From JBICIG01 sp043101605 (GTDB lineage Bacteria; Planctomycetota; Phycisphaerae; Phycisphaerales; UBA1924), in assembly GCA_043101605.1 (NCBI GenBank), contig JBICIG010000034.1:9778-73777 (forward strand): DNA of 64,000 bases, written 5' to 3'. Positions within the stretch are counted from its first letter, which is position 1, and every line of letters begins with the position of its first letter. The translations under genes were made by a program, and so were the position numbers. Positions 52,104-61,154 of this stretch are shown here, piece after piece. Under the pieces are notes generated by a model. The model did not search any database. It saw only the letters and a list, made by a program, of their open reading frames with translations, and had not been told where the DNA came from.

Positions 52104-53309
52104 ATGAAGACCCGCCGCCAACTCTGCGCCGCCGAGGTCGATGCGCTCCACGAGCGCCTCGCGACGCAGTTGTCGGAGTCGTCGTTGCGGACCCAGCCCG
52201 AGGTCGCGTCGCGGATCGTCACGCTGGTGTCGGATCGGGGGGCGGGCGTGGGCGACTTTGCGCGCGTGCTCCGGACCGATCCGGGGCTGTCGGGTCGGCT
52301 GCTGCGGATGGCCAACTCGGCGTTCTTCGCGCCGCGTGATCCGGTGACCACGGTCGATCGCGCGTGCGTGCTGCTGGGGATCGAGCGGATCCGGGCGATC
52401 TCGCTTGGCTTCTATCTCAGCCGCGACGCGGATCCGGACGCCGAGCTCTCGCGCCGGATCTGGGGTCAGTCCGTGTTCCGGGCGTGCCTGGCCGGCGCGT
52501 TGGGGGCTCGGCACCCGGGGCTGAACCAGGCCGAAGCATTCCTGACCGGGCTGATGCTCGACACGGGGATCCCGCTGATGCCCGGGCTGGTGGGCAAGCG
52601 TTACACCGAACTGGTCGACCGGGTGAGCCTGCCCGAAGAGCTGCATCGGCTCGAGTCGGCGAACCTGCCTTTCACGCATGTCGATGTCGCCGCGGCGTTG
52701 GCGCGACGCTGGCGTCTGCCCGCGACGCTCGCCCAACCGATCGGGTGGCACCACACCGTGCCGACGGCGACGGAGCGGCCCGAGCCGGTGCACCGCATGC
52801 ACCGGATCGCGTATTTCGTCGGATCGGTGCCGATCGGGGGCTCGTTCGAGCATCCCGCGCCGGTCGAGAAGCCGACGGCCGAGATCGCGCGCCGGGTCGA
52901 CCTCCGCCGGCTCGACTTGGGCGAGACGATCCGCCGCGCCACCGAGGAGTACCGCGCCACGCTGGGGATCTTCGCCGATGTCGCCGACGAGGTGCCTGAT
53001 CTCAAGGCCGTCCAGGACCGCGCGCTCGAGCACCTGATCGGGAGCGTCGAGCACATGATTCTCGAGACCGGGCGCGACGAGTTCCCGATCACGCTCGAAC
53101 TGGCCGAGGGCACGGTCGAGATCGACCGGGACCAGGGCGCCTCGTACCGCGCGTATCTCCGCGATTCGCACGGCACGCGGATCTGCTGCTGCGACTTTCT
53201 CGCGGGGATCACCCAGCCACGCCAGATCCTCGACTCGCTCGGGCTCGATCACCCGAGCCAGCAGTCGATCGAGTCGCTGACCGAAGCGATCGGGCGGCTG
53301 GCGGCGTGA
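52104..53309 (+). CDS. HDOD-domain protein
   Basis: A 401-residue protein with an HDOD domain in residues 20-220: VASRIVTLVSDRGAGVGDFARVL, DPGLSGRLLRMANSAFF, and LLGIERIRAISLGF, the usual order in proteins that lack the full HD hydrolase set. The C-terminal 150 residues have a GAF-like or beta-rich look (ITLELAEGTVEIDRDQG, GTRICCCDFLAG) but no clear family match. HDOD proteins are signalling scaffolds in stress, motility and cyclic di-GMP networks. ATG 52104 is a plausible start with GAGCAGGC nearby; an earlier in-frame start at 52032 is not supported. It converges on the fusion gene, with two bases between the stop codons. Confidence 0.82.
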   Translation: MKTRRQLCAAEVDALHERLATQLSESSLRTQPEVASRIVTLVSDRGAGVGDFARVLRTDPGLSGRLLRMANSAFFAPRDPVTTVDRACVLLGIERIRAISLGFYLSRDADPDAELSRRIWGQSVFRACLAGALGARHPGLNQAEAFLTGLMLDTGIPLMPGLVGKRYTELVDRVSLPEELHRLESANLPFTHVDVAAALARRWRLPATLAQPIGWHHTVPTATERPEPVHRMHRIAYFVGSVPIGGSFEHPAPVEKPTAEIARRVDLRRLDLGETIRRATEEYRATLGIFADVADEVPDLKAVQDRALEHLIGSVEHMILETGRDEFPITLELAEGTVEIDRDQGASYRAYLRDSHGTRICCCDFLAGITQPRQILDSLGLDHPSQQSIESLTEAIGRLAA

Positions 53310-53310
53310 C

Positions 53311-55869
53311 TCATCCGTGCGGGCGGATCTTCGCGCGCTGCGTCGCGCGGTGCCCGAAGACCAGCCGCAGGAACCCGATCGGGCCGAGGCCCGGCGAACC
53401 GATCGACCGCCGCCACGCGCCGAGAGCGAACAGCGTGGCCCACTGGCGGAACAGCACGCGGTAGGCGAAGAACACGGATCGATCCGGGTCGTAGAGGTTG
53501 GTCGATTCGCTGAAGGTGCCGTTGAGTTCGATGACCGCGAGCCCCTCGCCGCGTCGGAACGATTCTTCGTTGGCGCAGCGGATGTCGAAGCGTCCGAAGT
53601 CGAGCCCGTCGGGCGAGCCGTCGAGCGCGCGCACGCCGCGGACGATCCGGTCGATCGCGTCCTCGAGTTCGGGGGTGATGAGGTGGGCGCCGTCACGGAA
53701 GATCGCGCCCGCGGCGTGATTGCCGATCGACCCGAGGCGGCAGGTCTCGCCGTCGGGCACGACCTCGTCGAGCGAGCGGTCGAGCCCGGGAGCGGCGCCC
53801 GAGGTCCACCACGCGAATCGGCAGCGCAGCCGGGCGTCTTTGCGGAGGAGCTGGCGCAGGGTGCGCACGCCGTCGCCCACGACGCCGGGGCGTGACTTGA
53901 CGGTGATCGCCTTGATCCTGCCGGCGCGGTCACCCTCGGCAGCGCCGGGCACGCGGGCCCACAGGACCCCGAACTCCAGCGGGCCCGGGTGGAAGCGCTG
54001 CACGACCGCCTCCATGGTCACGCGACGGAAGTAGGCATCGAGATCGTCGGGACGGCGGGCCAGTGAGACGCCCGCGCCTCGCTCGCCGCGGTTGGGCTTG
54101 AGCACAACGGGGTATCCGCCCAGTTCGGGCGTGCGATCAATGAGTTCGCGGGCCCGCGACGCGGCATCGGGCCCGGGCTCGATCAGCACGCCGGGGAGGA
54201 TGGAATCGCCCGAATGCGCGAGCGCGCCCAGGATCTCGATCTTGGATTCCCCGACCACGCCCCCTCCCGCGCCGATGCCCGGGTTGACGCGGGTGAAGAG
54301 CATCAGCCCGCGATGGCGAGCCCAGAGCCATGCGATCCATGGGACGAGCGGGAGGTAGAAAATCAGCGAAGGCCAGAACTCGTGGCGGCGGACGGTGCCG
54401 AATCCGCCGAGCAGCCGCGCCCGCCCGTCGGCGGTCCATGCGAGCCTCGCGACGCGCAGCAGCATCCACACGACCACCAGACCGGCGAGCAGCCCGATCG
54501 TGCCGAAGCGATCGAACCACGCGACGGTGATCACCGGGCTGAGCAGCCGCGCCAGCAGCAGCCAGAGCACGATGACGATCGGGAGGGCGAGCCACCCGCC
54601 GACCGAGCGCGGGCGACCCGTGCGATCGCCGCGCCGAGCCGAGCGGAGCGCGCGCACGAACCCCGCGCCCACCAGCCCCGTTGACGCGACGCCGAAGTCG
54701 ATGGTGACGCTCGCGATGAGCCACCCGGCGATCGCGAACGCCATCGTCGGCCAGCCGATCGCGGCGCACGCGAAGGCGATCATCGCCACGCCCAGCGCCT
54801 GCCACCCCCACCATCGGTCGCGGCTCCACGCCAGGGCGTCGTCGATCACGCCGGCAAGACCGGCGCGATCGCGCGCCGGCGCGAGGACCAGGGTGCCCGG
54901 CTGGAAGGACCCGTCCTCGGCCGAGGCGAAGTGCTGCGCGAAGTGCCCGGCGGCCTCCTCGGGCTGCAGGAACGGAATGAAGTGGCTCGCGTCGAGCATG
55001 ACGAGCCGGCTGCTCGGCATGAGGGCGTGGTGGCGTTCGGCGGCCCAGGCGGCGGTCAGGAAGTCGTGCCGCCCGTGGAGGATCAGCGTGGGGATCGTGA
55101 CGCGCTCCATGATGCCGCGATAGGGGCGCTGGTCCATGTCCCAGAACTGGCGGATGAAGGTCCGCCGCGCCCAGCGGGGACCGAGGAGCCCGAAGTGGGG
55201 CAGCGCCTCGCCCCCGACGACGAGCCCGAGGTACCCGAAGCCGTACTTGACATGCTCGAAGAACCAACTCCCCGAGCCCTCGGTCTCCTGCACGCCGATC
55301 GAAGCCATGAGGGTGAGCGAGGCGAGGCGATCCGGCGCGAGGTCGGCGAGGTTGATCGCCACGCCCCCGCCGATGGACCACCCGACGATGTGCGCCCGCG
55401 CGATGCCCAGTTCGTCGAGCATCGCGAGGATGGCGCGGGACTGGGCGCGGGGCGAGTAGTCGGGCAGGTCGCGGGTGCTGTCGCCGTAGCCCGGCAGGTC
55501 GGGCGCGAGGACGCGGTAGCCGAGCGTTGCGAGCGCGGGCCCGAGGCGATCAAAGTTCGCGGCGCTGCCCGGCGAACCGTGGAGCAGAACGACGGGCGCG
55601 TGCACGCTCTCGGGCGGGCCCCAGGAGAGGATCGCCAGGCTCATGGTCCGATCGGGGAGTTCGCCCGAGCGGGAAGCAAGGGGGATCTCGATCGTGCGTT
55701 GGTTCGAGGGCGCGGCGGTCTGAGTCGGGCCCGAGCCCCACACGCTCCACTGAACAAGGTGCGAAGCGGCCAGGGCGAGGAGGTACCACGCCCACCACCA
55801 CCGCCGGAGGTGCCTTCGGATGGGATCTCGGCCGCTGGCGGGGGTGTTCGAGGGCACGGGGGCGATCAT
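53311..55869 (-). CDS. three-part fusion: alpha/beta hydrolase, membrane region, ATP-grasp
   Basis: An 852-residue protein. Residues 24-42 are a signal or anchor helix. Residues 75-310 form an alpha/beta hydrolase with HGSPG (97-101), nucleophile Ser165 in GWSIGG, Asp269 and His296. Residues 350-520 contain several membrane helices (VAMIAFACAAIGW, MAFAIAGWLIASVTI, LALPIVIVLWLLLARLLS, IGLLAGLVVVWMLLRV, IFYLPLVPWIAWLWA). Residues 523-830 are an ATP-grasp-like ligase domain: RVNPGIGAGGGVVGESK, VVLKPNRGERGAGV (588-601), GNHAAGAIF and VIELNGTFSESTNLYDPDRS near the end. ATP-grasp enzymes of this kind join carboxylates to amines. All catalytic residues of the hydrolase are present. Start ATG 55869 has GGGGGT ahead. 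Confidence 0.8.
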   Translation of the reverse strand: MIAPVPSNTPASGRDPIRRHLRRWWWAWYLLALAASHLVQWSVWGSGPTQTAAPSNQRTIEIPLASRSGELPDRTMSLAILSWGPPESVHAPVVLLHGSPGSAANFDRLGPALATLGYRVLAPDLPGYGDSTRDLPDYSPRAQSRAILAMLDELGIARAHIVGWSIGGGVAINLADLAPDRLASLTLMASIGVQETEGSGSWFFEHVKYGFGYLGLVVGGEALPHFGLLGPRWARRTFIRQFWDMDQRPYRGIMERVTIPTLILHGRHDFLTAAWAAERHHALMPSSRLVMLDASHFIPFLQPEEAAGHFAQHFASAEDGSFQPGTLVLAPARDRAGLAGVIDDALAWSRDRWWGWQALGVAMIAFACAAIGWPTMAFAIAGWLIASVTIDFGVASTGLVGAGFVRALRSARRGDRTGRPRSVGGWLALPIVIVLWLLLARLLSPVITVAWFDRFGTIGLLAGLVVVWMLLRVARLAWTADGRARLLGGFGTVRRHEFWPSLIFYLPLVPWIAWLWARHRGLMLFTRVNPGIGAGGGVVGESKIEILGALAHSGDSILPGVLIEPGPDAASRARELIDRTPELGGYPVVLKPNRGERGAGVSLARRPDDLDAYFRRVTMEAVVQRFHPGPLEFGVLWARVPGAAEGDRAGRIKAITVKSRPGVVGDGVRTLRQLLRKDARLRCRFAWWTSGAAPGLDRSLDEVVPDGETCRLGSIGNHAAGAIFRDGAHLITPELEDAIDRIVRGVRALDGSPDGLDFGRFDIRCANEESFRRGEGLAVIELNGTFSESTNLYDPDRSVFFAYRVLFRQWATLFALGAWRRSIGSPGLGPIGFLRLVFGHRATQRAKIRPHG

Positions 55870-55909
55870 ACGGACCCCCCGCGCGCCCGCGGGGGGGTAT
55901 CGTCTGCCC

Positions 55910-57127
55910 ATGACGCGAGCGGTCGAACTCGATGTGCTGATCCTCGGCGGGGGGATCGCGGGGCTGTGGACGCTCGATCGACTCCGCGGGGCGGGGTACT
56001 CGTGCCTCCTGCTCGAGAAGTCGGCGCTGGGCTCGGGGCAGACGGTCGCGAGCCAGGGGATCATCCACGGCGGGGTGAAGTACGCGCTCTCGGGAGCCGC
56101 GTCGCGCGCCAGCCGGGCGATCGCCGCGATGCCGAGCATCTGGAGCGACTGCCTGCGGGGGCTGGGGCAGCCCGATCTCTCGGAAGTCCGGGTGCTCAGC
56201 GAGTCGTGCGTCATGTGGACGACGCCCGGTCTGGGTTCGCGGCTGGTGGGGCTTGCGGCGAGCAAGGCGATCCGGAATCGGCCCGAGGCGGTCGACGCGT
56301 CGGATCGCCCGGCCGTGTTCGACGGGGCTCCGCGGGGCGTCGATGTCTACGCGATGCCCGAGCCGGTGCTCGAACCTCGCTCGCTGGTGTCGGTGCTGGC
56401 GGCGGGGCATCTCGATGCGATCGGGCTGGCGCCGGAGATCGGGTTCGCGGGAACGGGCGCGCGCGACCGGGAGATCCGGGTGGGGGACCTGGTGTTCCGC
56501 CCGCGGGTGGTGATCGCCGCCGCGGGGGGAGGGAACGAGTCGATCGCCCGATCGCTCGGGGACGAGACGGACGAGCCGATGATGCAGCGACGCGCGCTGC
56601 ACATGGTGATGGTCCGCAAGCCGGTCGGCGAGGACCTGCCGATGATCTTCGGGCACTGCATCGGTCGGAGTTCGATGCCCCGGGCGACGATCACGACGGG
56701 GACGGACGCGGGTGGCCGGCGCGTGTGGTGGGTCGGCGGGCAGATCGCCGAGCGAGGCGTGGAGCGTGACCTCGAGACCCAGCTCGGCGCGGCGCGGGCG
56801 GAGCTCGCGACGGTGCTGCCCTGGGTGGATCTTTCGCGCGCGCAGCTCGCGACGGTGCGGATCGACCGGGCCGAGGGGTTCATGCCGACGGGAAGGCGTC
56901 CGGATGAGCCGGTGATCCGCGAGATTCCGGACGAGGGCGATCCGGGCGGGGTGCCGGCGGGGCTGGTCTGCTGGCCGACGAAACTGGCGTTCGCGCCGGC
57001 GGTCGCCGAGCGTGTGCTCGAACGGCTCGCGGGGCTGGCGCCGCGGCACTCGCAGCCGACGCTTGATCTCGAGCGCCCGCCGATCGCGGACCTGCCCTGG
57101 GACGCGGAGGGCGTGCGGTGGCACTGA
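55910..57127 (+). CDS. FAD-dependent oxidoreductase (DAO family)
   Basis: A 405-residue flavoprotein with the dinucleotide-binding motif LILGGGIAGLWTLDRL followed by LLLEKSALGSGQTVASQGIIHGG, typical of glycine oxidase/L-2-hydroxyglutarate dehydrogenase-like DAO enzymes. A second Gly-rich turn (VVIAAAGGGNESIAR) marks the later part of the FAD site. Substrate unknown. ATG 55910 has no strong Shine-Dalgarno, but the FAD motif begins right after it. The gene is divergent from the fusion gene with 40 bases between, and its stop overlaps the start of the aldo/keto reductase gene. Confidence 0.87.
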   Translation: MTRAVELDVLILGGGIAGLWTLDRLRGAGYSCLLLEKSALGSGQTVASQGIIHGGVKYALSGAASRASRAIAAMPSIWSDCLRGLGQPDLSEVRVLSESCVMWTTPGLGSRLVGLAASKAIRNRPEAVDASDRPAVFDGAPRGVDVYAMPEPVLEPRSLVSVLAAGHLDAIGLAPEIGFAGTGARDREIRVGDLVFRPRVVIAAAGGGNESIARSLGDETDEPMMQRRALHMVMVRKPVGEDLPMIFGHCIGRSSMPRATITTGTDAGGRRVWWVGGQIAERGVERDLETQLGAARAELATVLPWVDLSRAQLATVRIDRAEGFMPTGRRPDEPVIREIPDEGDPGGVPAGLVCWPTKLAFAPAVAERVLERLAGLAPRHSQPTLDLERPPIADLPWDAEGVRWH

Positions 57128-57954
57128 CGCTTCCTACCAGGCCGCTCGGGCGGACGGGGCTGGCGGTCTCGGTGCTGGGGCTGGGGACGGTCAAGCTCGG
57201 GCGGAACGAGGGGGTCAAGTACCCGCATGGGTTCGAGCTGCCGACCGATGACGAGGCGCGTGGGCTGATCGATGCGGCGCGCGAACTGGGCATCAGCCTC
57301 ATCGACACCGCGCCCGCGTACGGCGCGAGCGAGGAACGGCTCGGCGGACTCATCGCGGACTCACGCGACGACTGGACGATCGTCACCAAGGCGGGCGAGA
57401 CCTTTGCGGACGGGCGAAGCTCCTTCGATTTCTCGCCCGAGGCGATCGCCGCGTCGGTCGAGCGGAGCCTGAAGCGATTGCGGACCGATCGCGTCGAGTG
57501 CGTGCTGATCCACTCCGACGGGCGCGACGCCGAGATCATCGAGCACGACGGCGTGCTGGAGACGCTGGGCGACCTGCGCTCGCGCGGGCTGTGCCTATCC
57601 ATCGGGATCAGCACCAAGACCCTCGAAGGGGCGATGCTGGCGCTGGAGCGCGGGGCGGAAGTGCTCATGCTGGCGGTGAATCCACAGGACCGTTCGCAGC
57701 TCCCGGCGGTGCGGGCGGCGGCGGCGCGGGGCGTGGGGGTGCTCGTCAAGAAGGGGCTGTCGTCGGGACACCTGGGGGATCGCCCCGGGGACCGGTCGCG
57801 GGCGGTGCGAGAGTCGATGGAACTTTCTCTGGGGGAGCCCGGGGTGTCGAGCGTGGTGGTCGGGACGATCAACCCGGAGCACCTGCGGGAGAATGTCCGG
57901 GCCGCGATCGGGGCGGCGGCGTCGATACCATCGCAGCCGGGTGATGATGTGTGA
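57118..57954 (+). CDS. aldo/keto reductase
   Basis: A 278-residue NADPH-dependent oxidoreductase with all four AKR catalytic residues: Asp63 and Tyr68 in DTAPAYGASEERLG, Lys91 in VTKAGE and His132 in LIHSDG. The fold is a TIM barrel. The substrate is not known. The start is GTG 57118, which overlaps the last ten bases of the FAD oxidoreductase gene, so the two are translationally coupled and may act on related compounds. Confidence 0.9.
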   Translation: MALTLPTRPLGRTGLAVSVLGLGTVKLGRNEGVKYPHGFELPTDDEARGLIDAARELGISLIDTAPAYGASEERLGGLIADSRDDWTIVTKAGETFADGRSSFDFSPEAIAASVERSLKRLRTDRVECVLIHSDGRDAEIIEHDGVLETLGDLRSRGLCLSIGISTKTLEGAMLALERGAEVLMLAVNPQDRSQLPAVRAAAARGVGVLVKKGLSSGHLGDRPGDRSRAVRESMELSLGEPGVSSVVVGTINPEHLRENVRAAIGAAASIPSQPGDDV

Positions 57955-57980
57955 TCAATCCGGAAGGGCGCGATGGGGCC

Positions 57981-58025
57981 CACCCCCTCACCCCGGCCCT
58001 CTCCCCGCGGGGGAGTGGGAGGAGT
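57981..58025 (+). repeat. REP-like palindromic element before asnS
   Basis: The stretch CACCCCCTCACCCCGGCCCT followed by CTCCCC-GC-GGGGGAG forms a GC hairpin. Very similar sequences (CCCTCACCCCGGCCCTCTCCC with a short stem) occur dispersed in many bacterial genomes. Only one full copy is visible in this window; a related shorter stem (CTCTCCC-GAC-GGGGAG) lies near 52059-52076. The call rests on memory of such elements. Confidence 0.45.
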
Positions 58026-58111
58026 TGGAAGATCGGGTAACCGCGGGCCGGACGCCCGTGCCTCGGGTCCGGTTGGATCGGTGAAGTCGTCGGCGAGAGA
58101 TGGAGCAGGGC

Positions 58112-59512
58112 ATGAGCTGGATTCCGGTCGTCAAGGCGCTCGCGAGCGAGCCGGGCGGAAAGCTGACGGTCAAGGGGTGGGTGCGCACGCGGCGGGACTC
58201 CAAGGCCGACGGCGGGCTGTCGTTCATCGCGCTGACCGACGGGTCGTGCTTCGACACGATCCAGGTCGTCGCGCGGAACGACCTGGCCAACTACGCCGAC
58301 GAGATCACCCGGCTCAACACCGGGTGCTCGATCGAGGTCGACGGCGTGCTCGTCGAGAGCCAGGGCAAGGGGCAGAGCGTCGAGATCCAGGCGCAGGCGA
58401 TCCGCGTGCTCGGGTGGGTCGACGACCCGGATACTTATCCGGTCAGCCAGAAGCGGCACACCTTCGAGTATCTGCGCGAGGTCGCGCACCTGCGCCCGCG
58501 GACCAACACCTTCGGCGCGATCGGGCGTGTGCGGCACCGGCTGGCGATGTCGATCCACCGCTTCTTCGACGAGCGCGGGTTCAGTTGGATCCACACGCCG
58601 ATCATCACCGCGAGTGATGCGGAGGGCGCGGGGCAGATGTTCCGGGTCTCGACGCTGGACGCGGTGAATCCGCCGCGCACCAAGGAAGGCGCGATCGACT
58701 TCGACAAGGACTTCTTCGGGCGCGAGGCGCACCTGACGGTGTCGGGGCAACTCAATGTCGAGACCTGGTGCTGCGCCCTGACGAATGTCTACACCTTCGG
58801 CCCGACCTTCCGGGCGGAGAACTCGAACACGGCGCGGCACCTGGCCGAGTTCTGGATGGTCGAGCCCGAGATCGCCTTCGCGGACCTGGCCGACGACGCC
58901 CAACTCGCCGAGGACTTCCTCAAGTACCTGCTCGACGATCTGCTGACAGCCCGCGCCGACGACATGGCGTTCTTCAACGAGCGGATCGAGAAGGGGATCA
59001 TCGACTCGATCCGGCATGTCATCGAGACGCCCTTCCGCCGGCTGCCCTACACCGAGGCGGTCGAGATCCTGCAATCGAGCAAGAAGAGCTTCGAGTTCCC
59101 GGTCGAGTGGGGACGCGATCTGCAGTCCGAGCACGAGCGCTACCTGACCGAGGAGAAGTTCAAGCAGCCGGTCATCGTGACGGACTATCCCAAGGACATC
59201 AAGGCGTTCTACATGCGTCTCAACGGCGACGGGAAGACGGTCGCGGCGATGGATGTGCTGGTGCCCCGCATCGGCGAGATCATCGGCGGGTCGCAGCGCG
59301 AGGAGCGGCTCGATGTCCTCGACGCCCGCATCGACGAGATGGGGCTCGAGAAGGAGCAGTACTGGTGGTACCGCGATCTGCGGCGGTACGGCACCGTGCC
59401 GCACGCGGGCTTCGGGCTCGGCTTCGAACGCCTGATCCAGTACTGCACGGGGATGCAGAACATCCGCGATGTGATCCCCTTCCCGCGGGCGCCGAGGCAG
59501 GCGGAGTTCTGA
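58112..59512 (+). CDS. asnS: asparaginyl-tRNA synthetase
   Basis: A 466-residue class IIb synthetase. The anticodon-binding OB fold starts with TVKGWVRTRRDSKADGGLSF; class II motif 2 is FRAENSNTARHLAEFWMVEPE (shown as FRAENSNTARHLAE and FWMVEPE), and motif 3 is GFGLGFERLIQYCTGM. AsnRS-specific EPE after motif 2 separates it from AspRS. It charges tRNA-Asn directly. ATG 58112 is chosen since it gives the family N-terminus MSWIPVVKAL and a GGAG site lies 6 bases ahead; an in-frame ATG at 58100 would add four residues. Together with glnS this makes the amidotransferase route unnecessary for both amides. Confidence 0.97.
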   Translation: MSWIPVVKALASEPGGKLTVKGWVRTRRDSKADGGLSFIALTDGSCFDTIQVVARNDLANYADEITRLNTGCSIEVDGVLVESQGKGQSVEIQAQAIRVLGWVDDPDTYPVSQKRHTFEYLREVAHLRPRTNTFGAIGRVRHRLAMSIHRFFDERGFSWIHTPIITASDAEGAGQMFRVSTLDAVNPPRTKEGAIDFDKDFFGREAHLTVSGQLNVETWCCALTNVYTFGPTFRAENSNTARHLAEFWMVEPEIAFADLADDAQLAEDFLKYLLDDLLTARADDMAFFNERIEKGIIDSIRHVIETPFRRLPYTEAVEILQSSKKSFEFPVEWGRDLQSEHERYLTEEKFKQPVIVTDYPKDIKAFYMRLNGDGKTVAAMDVLVPRIGEIIGGSQREERLDVLDARIDEMGLEKEQYWWYRDLRRYGTVPHAGFGLGFERLIQYCTGMQNIRDVIPFPRAPRQAEF

Positions 59513-59613
59513 GTCGATCCGCCCTGCTGCCGCGGAGGGTCGTCGGCACGCCCGGGCGACCGAACCTGCACCCGCCGGCCAGCGAGGGCGTATGACCCTT
59601 CGGAGGTTTGCGC

Positions 59614-61011
59614 ATGCACCGATCCGCACGATCCGCCCTGACGCTCTGGGTGGCGCCCTGGATTCTGGCCGGGACGATCGCCCCGGCGGCGATCGCCCAG
59701 TCTTCGGCGCCCGAGCCGGTGCCCACCGGCGTGCCCGCGCTGGATGATCTGGGGAGCACGCCGCGCGTCGAGCCCTCGGTCGATGTCAAAGCCGTTCAGC
59801 TCCGCGAGAAGGCGCAGCTCGAAGCGGTCGATGCGCATCTGCGGTTCGTGCTTCGGGGTCGGGGCGAGGAGCTGGAGCAGTACGAGGCCTGGGCCGCCGA
59901 GCGCCCCTGCCCGACCTGCCTGCGCTACTTCGAGCTCACGCCCGAGACGGGGATCGCCCAGACGCTCAACGGGATCCTCGATGCGGTCGGCGGCGCCGAC
60001 CACGCGGCGTACCTGAACCTCGTCAGCCCCGCCGACCCGGTCTTCTTCACCGAGGAATGGAACTGGTTCCGGGATGTGATGGACCGCCCGCTCGAATCGT
60101 TCAGCTTCCAGTGGAGCTCCGACGAGATCGAGTTGAACGAGGCCGGGCTCGTCGCGACGGTGCCGCTGACGGTGCTGTGGAACATGCCGGGTGGGGCGAA
60201 CCGCGAAGTGTCGTTCCCGGCGGCGTTCCACCGGACGAGTTCGGGCGCGTGGAAGTACGCCGGGCGGGCGTGGCGGGTGGCCGAAGGAGCGCACGCGAAG
60301 GTGTTGTTCGCCGAGGAGCATCAGCGCGAGGACGCCGAGGCGATCATCGCCGCGCTCCCGGCGATCATGGCGCATGTCCACGAGGGGCTCGAGACGCCGA
60401 TGCCCGAGGACTATCTCCAGGAAGTGAAGATCTACACCGCGATGCCCGAGTTGCAGTACTCGATCTATCCGAGTTATGTCGATCCGCTGGGCGGGTGGAA
60501 CGAGCCGGGCGAGGCGATCAAGCTGCTCGACCACGGCGGGGACTCGTTCGATGTCGTCGTCGCCCACGAGTACGGGCATGTCGTCACCTTCATGATGGGC
60601 CCGCGGATCACCGAGGCGCCGTGGTGGGTGCTCGAGGGGACGGCCGAGTTGGCCGCCGAGCGGTTCCAAGGCACGCGGCAGGCGCGGATGCTCGATCGCA
60701 TGGTCCGCCGGTGGGCCGAGAACGGGCAGCTCGCCGACTGGGAGGACATCAGCGACTTCCGCAGCACACCCAACCGGCTGATGGCGCATGTCTATGTGCA
60801 GGGCAAGCACATGATGGGGTACATCTCCGAGCGGTTCGGGAGGTCGGCCCGGAACGCGTGGCTCGTGGCGATCGCCAACGGGTCGTCGCCCGACGAGGCG
60901 TCGCGTTCGGCGCTGGGGGTCGGGTTCGCCGAACTCGACGCGGCGTGGCGGGAGTCGCTCGCGCCCGAGGAACAGCCCGTGGACGAGCCGGTCGGGGCTT
61001 CTCCGAACTAG
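59614..61011 (+). CDS. secreted gluzincin-type metallopeptidase (peptidase MA-like)
   Basis: A 465-residue exported protein with signal peptide ending near AIAPAAIAQ (about residue 29). The zinc site is visible: HEYGH at 318-322 and the downstream Glu341 in WWVLEGTAELAAERF, the spacing of gluzincins and of the peptidase MA-like family. The N-terminal half has no recognised domain but includes a CPTC motif (99-102). Substrate unknown; probably acts in the periplasm or outside. ATG 59614 is preferred because CGGAGG lies 7 bases ahead; TTG 59608 overlaps that site. Confidence 0.83.
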   Translation: MHRSARSALTLWVAPWILAGTIAPAAIAQSSAPEPVPTGVPALDDLGSTPRVEPSVDVKAVQLREKAQLEAVDAHLRFVLRGRGEELEQYEAWAAERPCPTCLRYFELTPETGIAQTLNGILDAVGGADHAAYLNLVSPADPVFFTEEWNWFRDVMDRPLESFSFQWSSDEIELNEAGLVATVPLTVLWNMPGGANREVSFPAAFHRTSSGAWKYAGRAWRVAEGAHAKVLFAEEHQREDAEAIIAALPAIMAHVHEGLETPMPEDYLQEVKIYTAMPELQYSIYPSYVDPLGGWNEPGEAIKLLDHGGDSFDVVVAHEYGHVVTFMMGPRITEAPWWVLEGTAELAAERFQGTRQARMLDRMVRRWAENGQLADWEDISDFRSTPNRLMAHVYVQGKHMMGYISERFGRSARNAWLVAIANGSSPDEASRSALGVGFAELDAAWRESLAPEEQPVDEPVGASPN

Positions 61012-61154
61012 GGCGCGCCGGGATTGAGGACGGGCCGGGTGGTTGCGGCATGCCGCCCCTCGCCGGGACGATTCGCGGCCAAACCCGCGGAATTCCGCCC
61101 GAACCGCGCCGGGGCTCAACCGATCCGGGCGCGATTCCGTACGATCCGCTGAGC

